From positions 16,753,606-16,817,605 of the forward strand of contig NC_134643.1 of the NCBI RefSeq assembly GCF_030463565.1: DNA of 64,000 bases, given 5' to 3'. Made by a program: the position numbers and the translations under genes. This document shows, in pieces, positions 24,201 to 33,900 of the stretch (positions are counted from its first letter, which is position 1; each line of letters begins with the position of its first letter). Source of the DNA: Pelecanus crispus. Its lineage: Eukaryota; Chordata; Aves; Pelecaniformes; Pelecanidae. The notes under the pieces are model-generated. The model saw only the letters and a list, made by a program, of their open reading frames with translations. It did not search any database and was not told where the DNA came from.

Positions 24201-26811
24201 CTCCTGCTTGGCTGGTTTTATGCTGAGTTCTCTCATTACTGCCTTGTGATAAATGGTCAGATATATATCACAGGTTTCAGTAACATTAGCAAATAACGAA
24301 CACTTAGCACTTACATAGATGATGCCAAATGGTTTATTAAATCCAGGGACAGGTAGCTGAAGCATGAATTTCAGCTGAGATACCACAACATGGATAGCCG
24401 CAGCAGTCGTGAAACCGCTGATTAATGATTGTGATAGATAAATAACAATGAATCCAAACTGGAGAATTCCCAGAAGCAACTGAAATGCAAAATGACCATA
24501 TGTCAGTGGGATTCATTTGTGCTTTTAAGCCAGTTCTGCAACAAAGAGAACCATATTTAATGGAAACAAAGATTTTCACCTAATACCCTACATCCGGTGC
24601 TTATGGAAAATACTGTCACCAGACTTGCCATAAAAGTTGAGATTTAGCAACAAGGGGCTTAAGACTAATAAGAGTAATTGCTAGAGCAGTTAAAACCCGT
24701 TCTTATTTTATAGCTAAAATAAACATCCTTAGTCTTAGGGTTTTCAGTACCCATCTTTTTACATGGTGCCAGTGTTTCATGAAGTACAAATGTGTTAATA
24801 TATTAGTAAGGAAGGAACTGTAGGAATTCTATATTAGGAAGGAAGGAGGAATTGTTTTTCTGAAAAGAAAAATCCAAATACTTTACTATTTTGAGGTAGA
24901 GCTTTTATTCCCCTTGGTGTGTCTGCATCATTCACGTTACTCTCACAACTACTTCTTTCCTATCCAGCAGATAGTTTTTTGCTGTAGGTGGGGTGCAGCT
25001 GTGTGAGCTATAGGCTCAGGACTGGGTGAAACCAGGGATTTCACAGCATGAATCAGTGCCTGGTCACTGGAGGGGGGCGGATGTCTCCTAATCAGTGAGC
25101 CAAGGTCAGTTATGTGGGAAGAAGAAGGGATTAACTTTGGTGAATACACCAGCAGAAACCAAAGGGGAAAGCCAGTCTGCCATCCATCTTTTCATATATG
25201 TGCATATAGACATGCACGGGCACACACACATATGTTTACCAACCTGAAAAACCCCAGAAAGGAAGGTTACAGATGCAGCTACTATGACCCTTTCTTCATT
25301 TATTGCTGAGATATTCGTGGAAGTGCCATTTCCAACGCTGTCATCGGGGACCAGCCTGACGACGGCTCCTCCCACCATCAGGCTCAGGACAGGGAAGGGA
25401 CCTGAGCAACACAAGGCATTCGTTAGACCTGAGAGGGCAGCGTGTACTTCTTCACCAGCGATGAGGGTGGTCGGTGTGCCTGAACTTACCCACTGAGATA
25501 TGTCTAGATGTGCCAAAGATAAAATAGACCAGAACAGGGAAAAATGCTGCATAGAGTCCATAACCGGGGGGGATGTTCACCAGCAAAGCAAAGGCAAGAC
25601 CTGCAAGGACAGAGACCCGGGGAAGGTGATGTGTGTGTTAGAGGCTGGAGCCAGCAGTCCCTTTGCACCTCCTTGCAGGCTGTGTCAGAGCGCACGTCTC
25701 CCGGAGGTACCTTGCAGGACAGCCACGAGCCCCGTGTTGATGCCGGAGATGATGTCACTCAGGATCCACTCCCTGAAGCGGTATGCTGGCAGCCACGAGA
25801 CAATGGGAAACAAACCCAAGGCAATTTTTTTGACCCTTTGTGGGGAGCAGCTGTAAAGACACAAGAGGACAGAGCTTTGTCAGTGAATGGCTCAGCTGAG
25901 TCACAGCCTGTCTTTGGAGGGGAAATGAAGAGGGGAAGGATTCAGGTTCAGGCTGCCAGAGGTCAAAATCTCACAGCCCTGATCATCCTGCTCTGCCAGC
26001 TGTGCTTCAAGTAGGACCCTGTGGCCTCCAGACATCCCTTCCAACCAAGATTTTCATAGGATCATAGAATCACAGAATCACAGAATCATAGAAGAGTTTG
26101 GATTGTAAGGGACCTTTAGAGATCATCCATTCCAACTCCCCTGCAGTGAGCAGGGACATCTTCAACTAGATCAGGTTGCTCAGAGCCCCGTTCAACCTGA
26201 ACTTGAATGTTCCCAGGAATGGGGCCTCCACTGCCTCTCTGGGCAACCTGTTCCAGTGTTTCACCACCCTCATAGTAAAAAATTTCTTCCTTATCTCTAG
26301 TCTGAATCAACCCTCTTTCAGTTTAAAACATTGACCCCTTGTCCTATTACAACAGGCCCTACTAAAAAGTCTGTCCCCATCTTTCTTATAAGCTCCCTTT
26401 AAGTATTGAAAGGCTGCAATAAGGTCTCCCTGCAGTCTGTGCTGCCAAGTGCCCAGGAAAAGAGAAGCAGCCTGGGATACCACTGTAGGAAGACTTTTGA
26501 GGGTAATAGCTGCTAAAATTCTTTAGAAAAATCCGACATTGCATTTGGTTAATGAGTTTTCATTTGCTTTGTTGGAATCTGAGATGGAAGTTGTCAGGAT
26601 GGAAGTCACACTATCTGAGAGTGGCAGTTCAGGCTGTTTCTTAGATCCATATTTAAAAAAAAAAAAAAAAATTTCCTTACCGGAAATATAGTTTCAGGTG
26701 ATCCCAAAAGGTTTTATGGTATCTATGCAATTTCTCATGCTCTTCGTTGAAAAAATGCTCCGAGTACACAGGTCTGGCTACAACATACTGGTTGCCCACA
26801 GGTTCAACCAT
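12255..26811 (-). CDS. SLC26A3: SLC26A3 (DRA) chloride/bicarbonate exchanger, whole coding span of 20 exons
   Basis: This encodes the apical Cl-/HCO3- exchanger of gut epithelium; loss causes congenital chloride diarrhoea in humans (family knowledge). Twenty coding exons, all with compatible phases and AG/GT borders, join to 2,268 nt, or 755 residues plus TAG; human SLC26A3 has 764. The protein starts [19 protein letters not shown]. The SLC26 signature PGYGLYAA...GTSR lies near residues 103-123. Two sequons, N152-G-T and N157-I-S, sit in an extracellular loop. The PIPIE glutamate (E283) matches the conserved SLC26 residue before a membrane segment. The membrane domain spans about 70-500. A STAS domain follows at about 515-740, containing DFSAVSFLD. 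The C-terminus is the PDZ ligand ETKF, which in mammals binds NHERF/PDZK1 proteins. Position between CBLL1 and DLD and the ETKF tail separate it from paralogous SLC26A4. Introns 2 and 17 each hold a CR1. The 5' non-coding exon 1 was not found. Confidence 0.97.
12563..12652. repeat. 28-bp tandem repeat, about 3 units
   Basis: Units at 12,563-12,590 and 12,591-12,618 share GGACATGTGA(A/G)GAAAGGTCC and then TCATGGG, differing at two positions. A third, degenerate unit runs 12,619-12,652. It lies in the last SLC26A3 intron. Confidence 0.85.
12961..13026 (-). CDS. SLC26A3: SLC26A3 exon 20
   Basis: 66 nt, phase 0 at both ends, residues 727-748: [22 protein letters not shown]. The acceptor is CATTGCAG and the donor GTAAGG. 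It is the linker after the STAS domain and aligns with NGGLRNR of mammals. Confidence 0.94.
13805..13950 (-). CDS. SLC26A3: SLC26A3 exon 19 (end of STAS domain)
   Basis: 146 nt finishing codon 678 and running to residue 726. It contains [19 protein letters not shown], the last strand and helix of STAS. The acceptor is CCCCGCAG and the donor GTAACA. Confidence 0.95.
14446..14500 (-). CDS. SLC26A3: SLC26A3 exon 18 (STAS domain)
   Basis: 55 nt, [18 protein letters not shown] plus one base. It aligns with ILQEFIRIKVDVYIVGTD of mammals. The acceptor is GTTTAACAG and the donor GTGAGT. Confidence 0.95.
15283..16148 (-). mobile_element. CR1 LINE fragment in SLC26A3 intron 17
   Basis: A 5'-truncated CR1 on the minus strand, in the same direction as the host gene. 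Its 3' end (CAGAATCACAGAATGG on the plus strand) is at 15,283. The reverse-transcriptase C-terminal half is readable in pieces (16,160-15,810: [30 protein letters not shown]; 15,691-15,371: [25 protein letters not shown]). The frame is broken between the pieces. The catalytic FADD region is missing. Confidence 0.93.
16213..16446 (-). CDS. SLC26A3: SLC26A3 exon 17 (STAS variable loop and core)
   Basis: 234 nt, phase 0, residues 582-659. It begins [19 protein letters not shown] (the acidic intervening loop of STAS) and continues to [21 protein letters not shown], the conserved STAS core. The acceptor is TCAACACAG and the donor GTAATT. Confidence 0.96.
16664..16686. repeat. (CAT)n microsatellite
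   Basis: Almost eight CAT units in SLC26A3 intron 16. Confidence 0.9.
17051..17146 (-). CDS. SLC26A3: SLC26A3 exon 16
   Basis: 96 nt, phase 0, residues 550-581: [20 protein letters not shown], then [12 protein letters not shown]. The basic helix sits within STAS before the variable loop. The acceptor is TTTCTGCAG and the donor GTATGT. Confidence 0.96.
17779..17795. repeat. (GA)n microsatellite
   Basis: About 8.5 GA units in SLC26A3 intron 15. Confidence 0.9.
18542..18634 (-). CDS. SLC26A3: SLC26A3 exon 15 (start of STAS domain)
   Basis: 93 nt, phase 0, residues 519-549: [20 protein letters not shown], then [11 protein letters not shown], the first STAS strands. The acceptor is TTGCACAG and the donor GTAAGT. 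Confidence 0.96.
18716..18785 (-). CDS. SLC26A3: SLC26A3 exon 14
   Basis: 70 nt completing codon 495. It reads [20 protein letters not shown] then YTD, the link between the last membrane segment and STAS. The acceptor is TTTGCAG and the donor GTAAGA. Confidence 0.96.
19045..19151 (-). CDS. SLC26A3: SLC26A3 exon 13 (last membrane segments)
   Basis: 107 nt, residues 460-494 plus two bases: [20 protein letters not shown], then [15 protein letters not shown]. Hydrophobic membrane segment. The acceptor is CGTTACAG and the donor GTGAGT. Confidence 0.96.
20182..20277 (-). CDS. SLC26A3: SLC26A3 exon 12
   Basis: 96 nt, phase 0, residues 428-459: [20 protein letters not shown], then [12 protein letters not shown]. 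The acceptor is CTTAAACAG and the donor GTAAGT. Confidence 0.96.
20726..20803 (-). CDS. SLC26A3: SLC26A3 exon 11 (membrane segment)
   Basis: 78 nt, phase 0, residues 402-427: [20 protein letters not shown], then LAPLQK. A single hydrophobic span. The acceptor is CTCTTGCAG and the donor GTATTC. Confidence 0.96.
20914..21027 (-). CDS. SLC26A3: SLC26A3 exon 10
   Basis: 114 nt, phase 0, residues 364-401. It contains [19 protein letters not shown] and [19 protein letters not shown], the highly conserved SLC26 region of the transport core. The acceptor is TTATTTCAG and the donor GTATAG. Confidence 0.97.
21159..21306 (-). CDS. SLC26A3: SLC26A3 exon 9
   Basis: 148 nt completing codon 314 and running to residue 363. 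It contains [12 protein letters not shown] and [20 protein letters not shown]. The acceptor is GTCTTTCAG and the donor GTAGGT. Confidence 0.97.
22604..22686 (-). CDS. SLC26A3: SLC26A3 exon 8
   Basis: 83 nt, residues 287-313 plus two bases: [20 protein letters not shown], then VVGKLEEG. The acceptor is TATCTTTCAG and the donor GTAAGT. Confidence 0.96.
23463..23615 (-). CDS. SLC26A3: SLC26A3 exon 7
   Basis: 153 nt, phase 0, residues 236-286. It contains [20 protein letters not shown] and ends [12 protein letters not shown] with the conserved glutamate E283. The acceptor is GATTTTGCAG and the donor GTAATG. Confidence 0.97.
24315..24479 (-). CDS. SLC26A3: SLC26A3 exon 6
   Basis: 165 nt, phase 0, residues 181-235. 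It contains [20 protein letters not shown] and [18 protein letters not shown], very close to mammalian SLC26A3. The acceptor is GCATTTCAG and the donor GTAAGT. Confidence 0.97.
25244..25401 (-). CDS. SLC26A3: SLC26A3 exon 5 (glycosylated loop)
   Basis: 158 nt, completing codon 128 and running to residue 180. It contains [20 protein letters not shown] and the loop GNGTSTNIS with two N-glycosylation sequons. It is shorter than the mammalian loop. The acceptor is TGCTCAG. The donor, CAG|GTTGGT, is weak, with T rather than A/G at +3. Confidence 0.96.
25490..25600 (-). CDS. SLC26A3: SLC26A3 exon 4 (SLC26 signature)
   Basis: 111 nt. It carries the sulfate-transporter family signature PGYGLYAA...GTSR and [11 protein letters not shown]. 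The acceptor is CCTTGCAG and the donor GTAAGT. Confidence 0.97.
25711..25850 (-). CDS. SLC26A3: SLC26A3 exon 3
   Basis: 140 nt completing codon 44. It contains [28 protein letters not shown] and the first membrane segment to AVLQ. The acceptor is CTTTACAG and the donor GTACCT. Confidence 0.97.
26055..26430 (-). mobile_element. CR1 LINE 3' fragment in SLC26A3 intron 2
   Basis: Antisense copy whose 3' tail is a degenerate ATCACAGA octamer repeat at 26,055-26,090. The body matches the RT C-terminus/3' UTR (positions parallel to 15,300-15,620). The 5' end fades near 26,430. Confidence 0.92.
26655..26671. repeat. A17 tract
   Basis: Homopolymer run eight bases from the exon 2 donor dinucleotide of SLC26A3, on its intronic side. 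It reads as T17 in the transcript. Confidence 0.95.
26681..26811 (-). CDS. SLC26A3: SLC26A3 exon 2, first coding exon
   Basis: 131 coding nt from the ATG at 26,811-26,809: [20 protein letters not shown], continuing to [11 protein letters not shown]. The start is chosen because it aligns residue for residue with mammalian MIEPFGNQYIVARPVYS. The donor GTAAGG lies just left of 26,681. Confidence 0.96.
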
Positions 26812-26880
26812 TTCTCCTGAAATGTCAGGCGAGAATGGAAACTCGTGTGTGCTTCTCTCTGGCCTTAGTCACTCAAAAAC
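26812..26880 (-). other. SLC26A3: SLC26A3 5' UTR portion of exon 2
   Basis: 69 nt between a good acceptor (TTCTTCATTTCAG, AG at 26,882-26,881) and the ATG. This implies at least one upstream non-coding exon, which I could not locate. Confidence 0.75.
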
Positions 26881-27829
26881 CTGAAATGAAGAATGGGGTT
26901 AGCTCCTTATGTACTGTGGGGCGGGTAGGTGTAGCACAGATGAGTGAACTCCAAACTGAGCGTTACCACCTTTGAAGATCAAAAGAGAGATGGTTGAGAC
27001 ACCCACTTCACTTTGCCAAGGTGATCTCCTGCCCCCCTCCTCCTCCCACTGCAGGGCAGTGTTTCACTGGAGCATGAAGTATTTATTTCTAAAGATGCAG
27101 CCAAAAAGCAGACAAGATGGATTTTGAGTTAACTTATCCCCGAGTCAGCCATCTACAACCGAAAACTGCTTCCCTCAAGGAAGACTAATTCTTTAAAGAA
27201 CAAACAAGTGGATCCCAACCAGTTTCTCTTTGTGGCACCGCTGGGAGCTTGCTGGAACCCACCGACATGTGACAGAAAAGGCAGAGCCAAGGCAGGGCTC
27301 AGCCATCCTCTCTTGGACTCGGAGACAGTGCTGAACCTTTTGGACTGGGTCTGTGTGACGAGGAGGTTAGGCTCAGTAGTAAAAAAGCACAGTGTTGCTG
27401 TGTGTTAAGTTATTTGTAAGATTTAATTCCACAGGTTGTCTGGACTGCTTCTCCTCTGTTTCATGCTCATAAACAGTTGTTGCAATGTCTGACCGAAATA
27501 CTATTTTCTGCTCCGTCCCAACCCACATTCACAAGTTTGTGCTGAATGGAAACTGTCCTTGGTCACTCCAGAAATGACTCTTGAAGCCCACATTACACAT
27601 CAGAAGATTCAAGATTTGTTTCAGTCGATAACACTGGGTATTTTGCAGCGATTAATTGATGCCATCACTCGTGCTTCCCACTGCGCTGTTACATTTCTCT
27701 CAATGCCTCACATTCTTCCCACATTAAATTCACCTAAATAAATGTATTACCTAAAACCGTTCTTCTCTGCTGTAACCACCATTAAATATTTAATACAGTA
27801 CTAGTCCTAGACAGGAGCTGTGGGACTTG

Positions 27830-27915
27830 CTCTTGGTAGTCACAGTTGGACTAGAAGATCGCTGTAGGTTCCTTCCAACTGAACTATGCTAGTCTATTCT
27901 ATTCGATTCTATTTT
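27830..27915 (+). repeat. CR1 LINE 3' tail
   Basis: GTTGGACTAGAAGATC...CCTTCCAACTGAACTATGC followed by TCTATTCTATTCGATTCTATT is the terminal CR1 3' UTR and a degenerate octamer repeat. Confidence 0.8.
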
Positions 27916-30900
27916 GCCTCAGATGTGAAGATGTACTGTAGGATGCAAAAAGTCTTTTGTGACACTGATAATAAGAGTGTTTCTCTTCATTTTCTCTCCC
28001 CTAGCGATTTCAAATGCTCCTTAGTGCCTTGGTGCTTGCTGGTGGTCTCATGAGAGATGCCCAACCAACACTAGTTCCTCACCCAGGTCTATTGCCTGGC
28101 TCATGCTGAAATAGCCTACGTGCATTTCTAATTCAGACTTGCTTGTACTCAGTATTTGGAGATATCACAGGACAGATTTTTAAGTGGCACAAAACAGTTT
28201 GCATAGTTATGAAGTGACGGAAAGCTTTTTATCTATGCCAATTTTGGCATTAAAATGTGAATCCTATCCTGACACTTTGCTACAGCTCAGGGCCCATTAT
28301 TCACCTATTTCAAGTGATTTCATTTTAGTTTCCTCCTAGTTCATTCTGGGGAAATTCATGGATGTGTAGAAGTCCATATAATGTCAGACGAACCTCTTAG
28401 ATATGCTGGTTTTGTTGATATACTGTTTTCCCACAGAGGATTCACTATTTTGGCAATGGGTTAAACATTTTTTGCTGTCTGTTTTAGCTTAAAAAAATTA
28501 GATCTGTGATATTTTCCAAAAACTGGAGGGTGATTATTCTAACAGACTAATACTCAAAATCTAAGCTCATTCAAGACCCTGATTCAAAGTCAGCTAAAAT
28601 CCTACTCCAATACTGCAGTTGTATGCTACTGTCCCTCCCTCTGTTGGGATCAGAGCTCCAAACCTGAGGCTGATGAAATTTCAGTGAAAAAATTGGTTAA
28701 TTCAGTTCTTTCTCTGATAAATCTCAGTGTACTTAGATTTGCAGGATGAAGTTTTATCTATCAAAGATTCTAGAATTGCTCTGTTTCCTAGTCTGTGTAT
28801 CAGTCTTTCAGACTTCATGTCACAGAGAGGAATATTGCTGAAAGCCCTGTTGAGTAGTGTTGTTCATTACATTGTCGGGCACAAGATGTACTATTGGTAC
28901 CCTTTGAAATGTTCGTAAGCCATAAAAATAAAAGAAGTGCGTGGGTTACTCTCTCATTTCAGATTTTCCCCAGTGCTGCAGCTGCTGTAGCTTTTCTGAG
29001 TACTTTGGATGTCACTCCTGCCCCTTGCCCAGCCTTTGCTCTTTCCTCAGGCCAAATTTAATGCCCCGATCTCAGGGAATGTACAATATACTTCTCTATG
29101 ACTCTCCCAATCTCCTTTGGTTTGTTAGTGGTGGTCTTGTTGAAGTACTTGAAGTACTTCGTATGTGTTTTTTCCTTCCTAATAGGAACCCCAATCTACT
29201 GACTCTCTTCCAGGTTAGCTTTGGGTCAATGGCTTAGAGCCACAGAAGGAGACCTGGAGGCTCGCCCCCAGGGTCTCATCAAGGTGAACCATGTGAGCAT
29301 GAGTCTGCTTTAAAGAGTGTGGTGCCACATGGCATTACTCAAGTTAAGTTTCACCAAGCCAGCCTGAGCACCTGAAGTGCGGCATAAGGTGCCTTCAGCC
29401 TGTTTCCTGGCAGGTAAATGAGACCATATGGTGCGGCACCTTGCTGCAGCCAGATGACCAGTGCTGCAAGTCACCTGCTAGCCGAGCTTTTCTCATCTTG
29501 TTCTGTCTCCCATGGGCTCTGTCAGCAGCTATCAGCTACTGTGACTTCAGCCAGTATTGCCTTCCTCTTGCTCACTCTCATTTTCTTCGCATATATGTTT
29601 AGAAAGATAAGATGCCCTCTACATAGGGACACTTTTTCAGCTGTCAACACCATTACTTATTTTAGATGTTTTAAAGAAAATGGGGATATTGTCATGAGTG
29701 CCAGCATTGTGGATGCTAACATCCTCCACAAATCCCCTAAAAGAGAGGTCCTTACTCCAGTTACCCACGCTGCCTTCCCGGAGTGCTCCCATCATTAAGT
29801 CCTTGGACTCCTTGTGGGAGACGACCAATTAGTGCAATTCTTCTGATGACTTCTATAATGTGTCCACCCACCCACGGGCAACAGGAGCGCAGACCAAGCT
29901 TACACCACACAGCTGTCGAGTGGTAACAACTTTCACTCACTATTGACCAAGACTAGGTCTGAGCTGAAACCCCAGAGATAACATTCTGGTTCAGTTTTAT
30001 TCCATGTAGCCTCTGATCCTGTTCTCACGGCCAGCAATTAACAGCATTGCTCTCTCTCAGACGTAAAAAACTCCAAAACACTGCTAATCCCCCACATCTG
30101 TGAACCTGGTAATGCATATTTTGATGTGTGTCATTTTGTTGAGGGGATTAGCAAAGGGATACTTTTTCCCTTTTTTAATTTATCCTAAATATTGACTAAG
30201 TAGTACACAAAAATCTGGTAACTTTAACTGAATAATTGAATATTAGCACACTTCATCCCACTTTTCAATCTGTGTGTAGACACTCACAAACTCTATTCCC
30301 CTGCAATATAAACATTTGAAAAATACAAACAAATTCCACAAGAGAACCTTTTAAATTTTACAAGAAATACAGCGCATGACTAGAAGTGTTTCGTTTATAA
30401 GCATTACTTTACATATCCCATATTCAGACTGGCAAGTCATAATCGTACCTGATGTGTCTTCCAGGAAGCTCTTCAGAAGAAATCACGGCAAGTTTTTAAG
30501 GAAAAAGATATCCTTGAAATTTTCAGAGGCAGTGCAGGTATCTTGTGCTGTTCTTCATTTGAGAACCTCCCTAAATACTGGCAGCACTTTAATAACTAAC
30601 TTCAGTTAACTTTTACAAGAAAAGGAAGATTTCACTGTGGCCTTGACCATTGAGCCTATCCTCAGAAAGGATGATAAGAGTAATTTCTTAAAGTTCTCTG
30701 TGATATTGCTTAACTTTGTTTGGTGAAGTGTTTCTGATTGGTCTGCAGAGACGAATATGGTACAATAGAGATGAATAAGGACTGTCTGTTGCAATCCTGT
30801 GCTGTGCATCTGCCAGGTTTCTGTTGAGCATAGTGGGAAGTGGTGACCAGAGCTCAGCTGTGGTACCCTTCATTTCTGAAGGAGCATAAGCCAGTGGTAA

Positions 30901-33900
30901 GGGAGATGGGGCTGCTGGGTGTGCCAGCTCTGAGCAAGATGTGTCACTGTGAACCTTCCTCCCAAGCACCTTGAAGGGACCCTAAATTCTCTTTCCAGAA
31001 GCAATTCCTGTATGCCCAGATCATTGCCAAAAATAGCCTTTGCAGGGATTTCCAATGGCCAGCTGCGACTTGGTGGAGCTGGTGCTGTGGTGTCCCACGA
31101 CAGCCGGTGGAAAGGTGTAGACCATGTGTGCAGCGAAGTGTTGGGGCACGAATGTGGCGTAGGTGGGTTGGGCTGTCCTGCAGGATTCTGCTCCCCTCCA
31201 CTGCCTATAGAGGAACCAAAAGAAATCATCCTGCCTAGGCCAAAGCGAGCCTTTGTAAACATTTCCCTGAGATACCTAAAACCACCTAAGGAGATAGCTG
31301 AAATAACATTTTGATGCCTCAGGCTGCAACTTGGGTAGCAGGTGCCCATGTTCAGGAGAGCAGTAAATCCTCAGTGCTGAGGTGCTGAGGACACCGTAGC
31401 CTCAAAATTCTCTGATGAAAACTATTCTTAGGACCCTTTTCTTAGGTCATGCTACCACGAACACCTAGAAAGGCTTCAGCCATTGATACCCATGATATCA
31501 GGAAGGTGTGGGGTGCCAAACTCTGGGCTGGAAGCCAGGGCTTTCCTTAGCCTTTGGGGGTTTGAAATCACAGACCCTGCCCCTGAAGAAAGAGTTTTCC
31601 TCATGTGATGAAAGGGCATGGCATGAGAGATGGCACCCTTTGTAGTCCGGAGGGACAGTCATACACATGGGTCTAGGAAGTGAAGAGGCATGAGGAGCCT
31701 GATGTTCTGTTCTGCTATCAGATGGTTTGCACATATTTCAGTCAATGATTAATCCAAGAAGTAGTGGAGCAAGCAGGACCCCAATATCTGTCCCCGCAAA
31801 GTGCAAGCTCTATTAACCAATTCAGTCAGCGTTTCTCTCCTGCTCTTTAGCCCATGGCTGCAGGTTCCCTGAGAGTATGGACCTCAGGTGTTTTTGAAAG
31901 TTGGAGCTGCACTTCTAACCAAGACCATAAGCTTCCTTAGTCAATAAAGATCCCAGGTCACTTCCTAAACTGTCGAGAGTACCTCCTCTGTCACAGCAAC
32001 CTCCTGCTTTTGGTAACTGCTGTTAAGCTTAAGGGATTTGCTGCAGTTTGTAAAACTGACACAGAAAATACTTTTACTATTAAAATAACAGACATTTTAA
32101 AAGATGTAGAACAGCTCAAACCATCAAACAATTAAACAGCTTTTGGCCTCCCTCCTCAAAGTGCAGGCATGGTGTAGTCATATAAGTGCTTTAAAACCAC
32201 TTTGAAGTGTTGAATGTATTCTTAATTCTTCGTATTTGCGAAACGTCATGAGAAGCTGCAACGTAAAACAGTAGAACAGCTTTTTTAGGATGAGGTTTAA
32301 ATGCAGGAAGGACCCTTGGCTCTAATGAAGTCAGCAGAGTCTTGTCTTTGGCTTCCTCACGTCCACCTGTAAGTGCTTTACTGTTGGATTCTTTCCACTA
32401 ATTCACTGAAGCAATAAGGTGCTACATGGAGCGATGAAGGGACTAAACACCTTGGCCTTTGTGTTTGCAGCGGTAATGTTAAGAACACGATTTTCTCCTG
32501 ATGGTGCGGAAGAGGTTTCGTGCACGAGGGTCATACAGTGGGCAGGTTGCCTCTGTCCCACACCGCAGAAGTTCAGCTGTGCAAACGATGTCTTTACACT
32601 GGGTGCTTAAACACCAGCAAAACTCTATAACCAACTGGGAAAGTCTGGCCTTTTCTGCCAAGGCAGAGCAGAAGAGGAGCAAATGAAAATTTCTCATTGC
32701 TCTGTCTCTCAGGCAGCCCCAGAAATGCGGAGTTCAGTGCCATAAATCAGTCACAGCCTGATCCCTTGCCAAGTCCCAAGTACCCTCAGCTTCCTCTTGT
32801 TTTCATGGGAGCTGAAAACTGCCCACAGCTCTTGAAAGCCACTTGGTGAGCTGAGCTCTGAAGGGCTTTGTGTGTGCTGCCTCCTGCCCTGGCCAGGATG
32901 GGGAGGGAGGAACAAGTGGGTGGAGGGAGATAAAGCAGTAACAAATTGTCTGAGCGGCTTATGACTGCAGAGAGAAGCTATTTTTTACAGAGAAAAGACA
33001 ACAGTTCTGCGGAAGATGAATTTTACTTGTCTTGTGAAGAGACCCCGGTCTTTCTTGAGTGTTAAATAAACACCAGTATCGATACTGGGAGATTAGCTGG
33101 CTAAGAATGCGGATAACAGCATCAGCCCATGCCAATGTCTAGTGTTTCCCAATGTTTTCCTTCACCATGTGCTGTACAAAGCTTCTGTTCTCATGTGCAG
33201 CTTTCTGGCCATGTCCTGTCTTCTGCCCAGCTGGTCACCGTGCTGCCAGGTTCTGCCCAAAACCTTCAAGCAAAATCTCTCTCACAATACCATCTGCTGT
33301 GATGCTTCTTCCAAACTGACGTTCTTCCTACCCTTTCAAATATGACACTGGTCTACTCGGGCAGCTCAGTGGGTAAAAGAAACACGTTATAGTTTGCTCA
33401 ACAGTAAGTGTGGTAGTCAGTTTGGGCACGCACTGCTGGTGTGTGCCAGTTCCTTGCTCCTGTTTTGGAGGAAGGACAGGGACCGCAGCCTGTGGATGGC
33501 ATCCTCAGGAAGATTTGAAGCCCCTAGTGGGGACCTCCAAGAAAGAAAAGGAAAACTGGGTGGCCCTGAGAGGTCTTCATGGAAAGCAGAGATGTCTCTT
33601 GTATTCACAACCTATGGACACTGACGCCAGAAGGAAGCATAATGTCATTTCACATCCAGCTTCTTATACGCTCCGGTACCTTTTTTTCTTTACAACAAGT
33701 TTCTCTTTCTATTACCCTGAGGCACAAATCAAATCAGCCATGCTACTGGGTCAAATTCAGTGGTGATGCATAAAATGGGGGCGAGAATGAGTAAGTTTAG
33801 TTAAGAAGCAAGTGTCAGGCAGTCAACATAAGTTTGGAAAGGGCAGTGAGGTTGGGCAGGAAGAGAAGGTCAGTTCCATTAACAATGATATTTCTGGATT

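Noticed and set aside
29418-29798. 126-codon ORF as a possible gene
   Set aside because: No domain, no splice or promoter context, no family recognised; within chance length for the region.
30390-30400. TTTATA as a minus-strand TATA box for SLC26A3
   Set aside because: No matching start region and downstream donor could be identified; a single hexamer is not enough.
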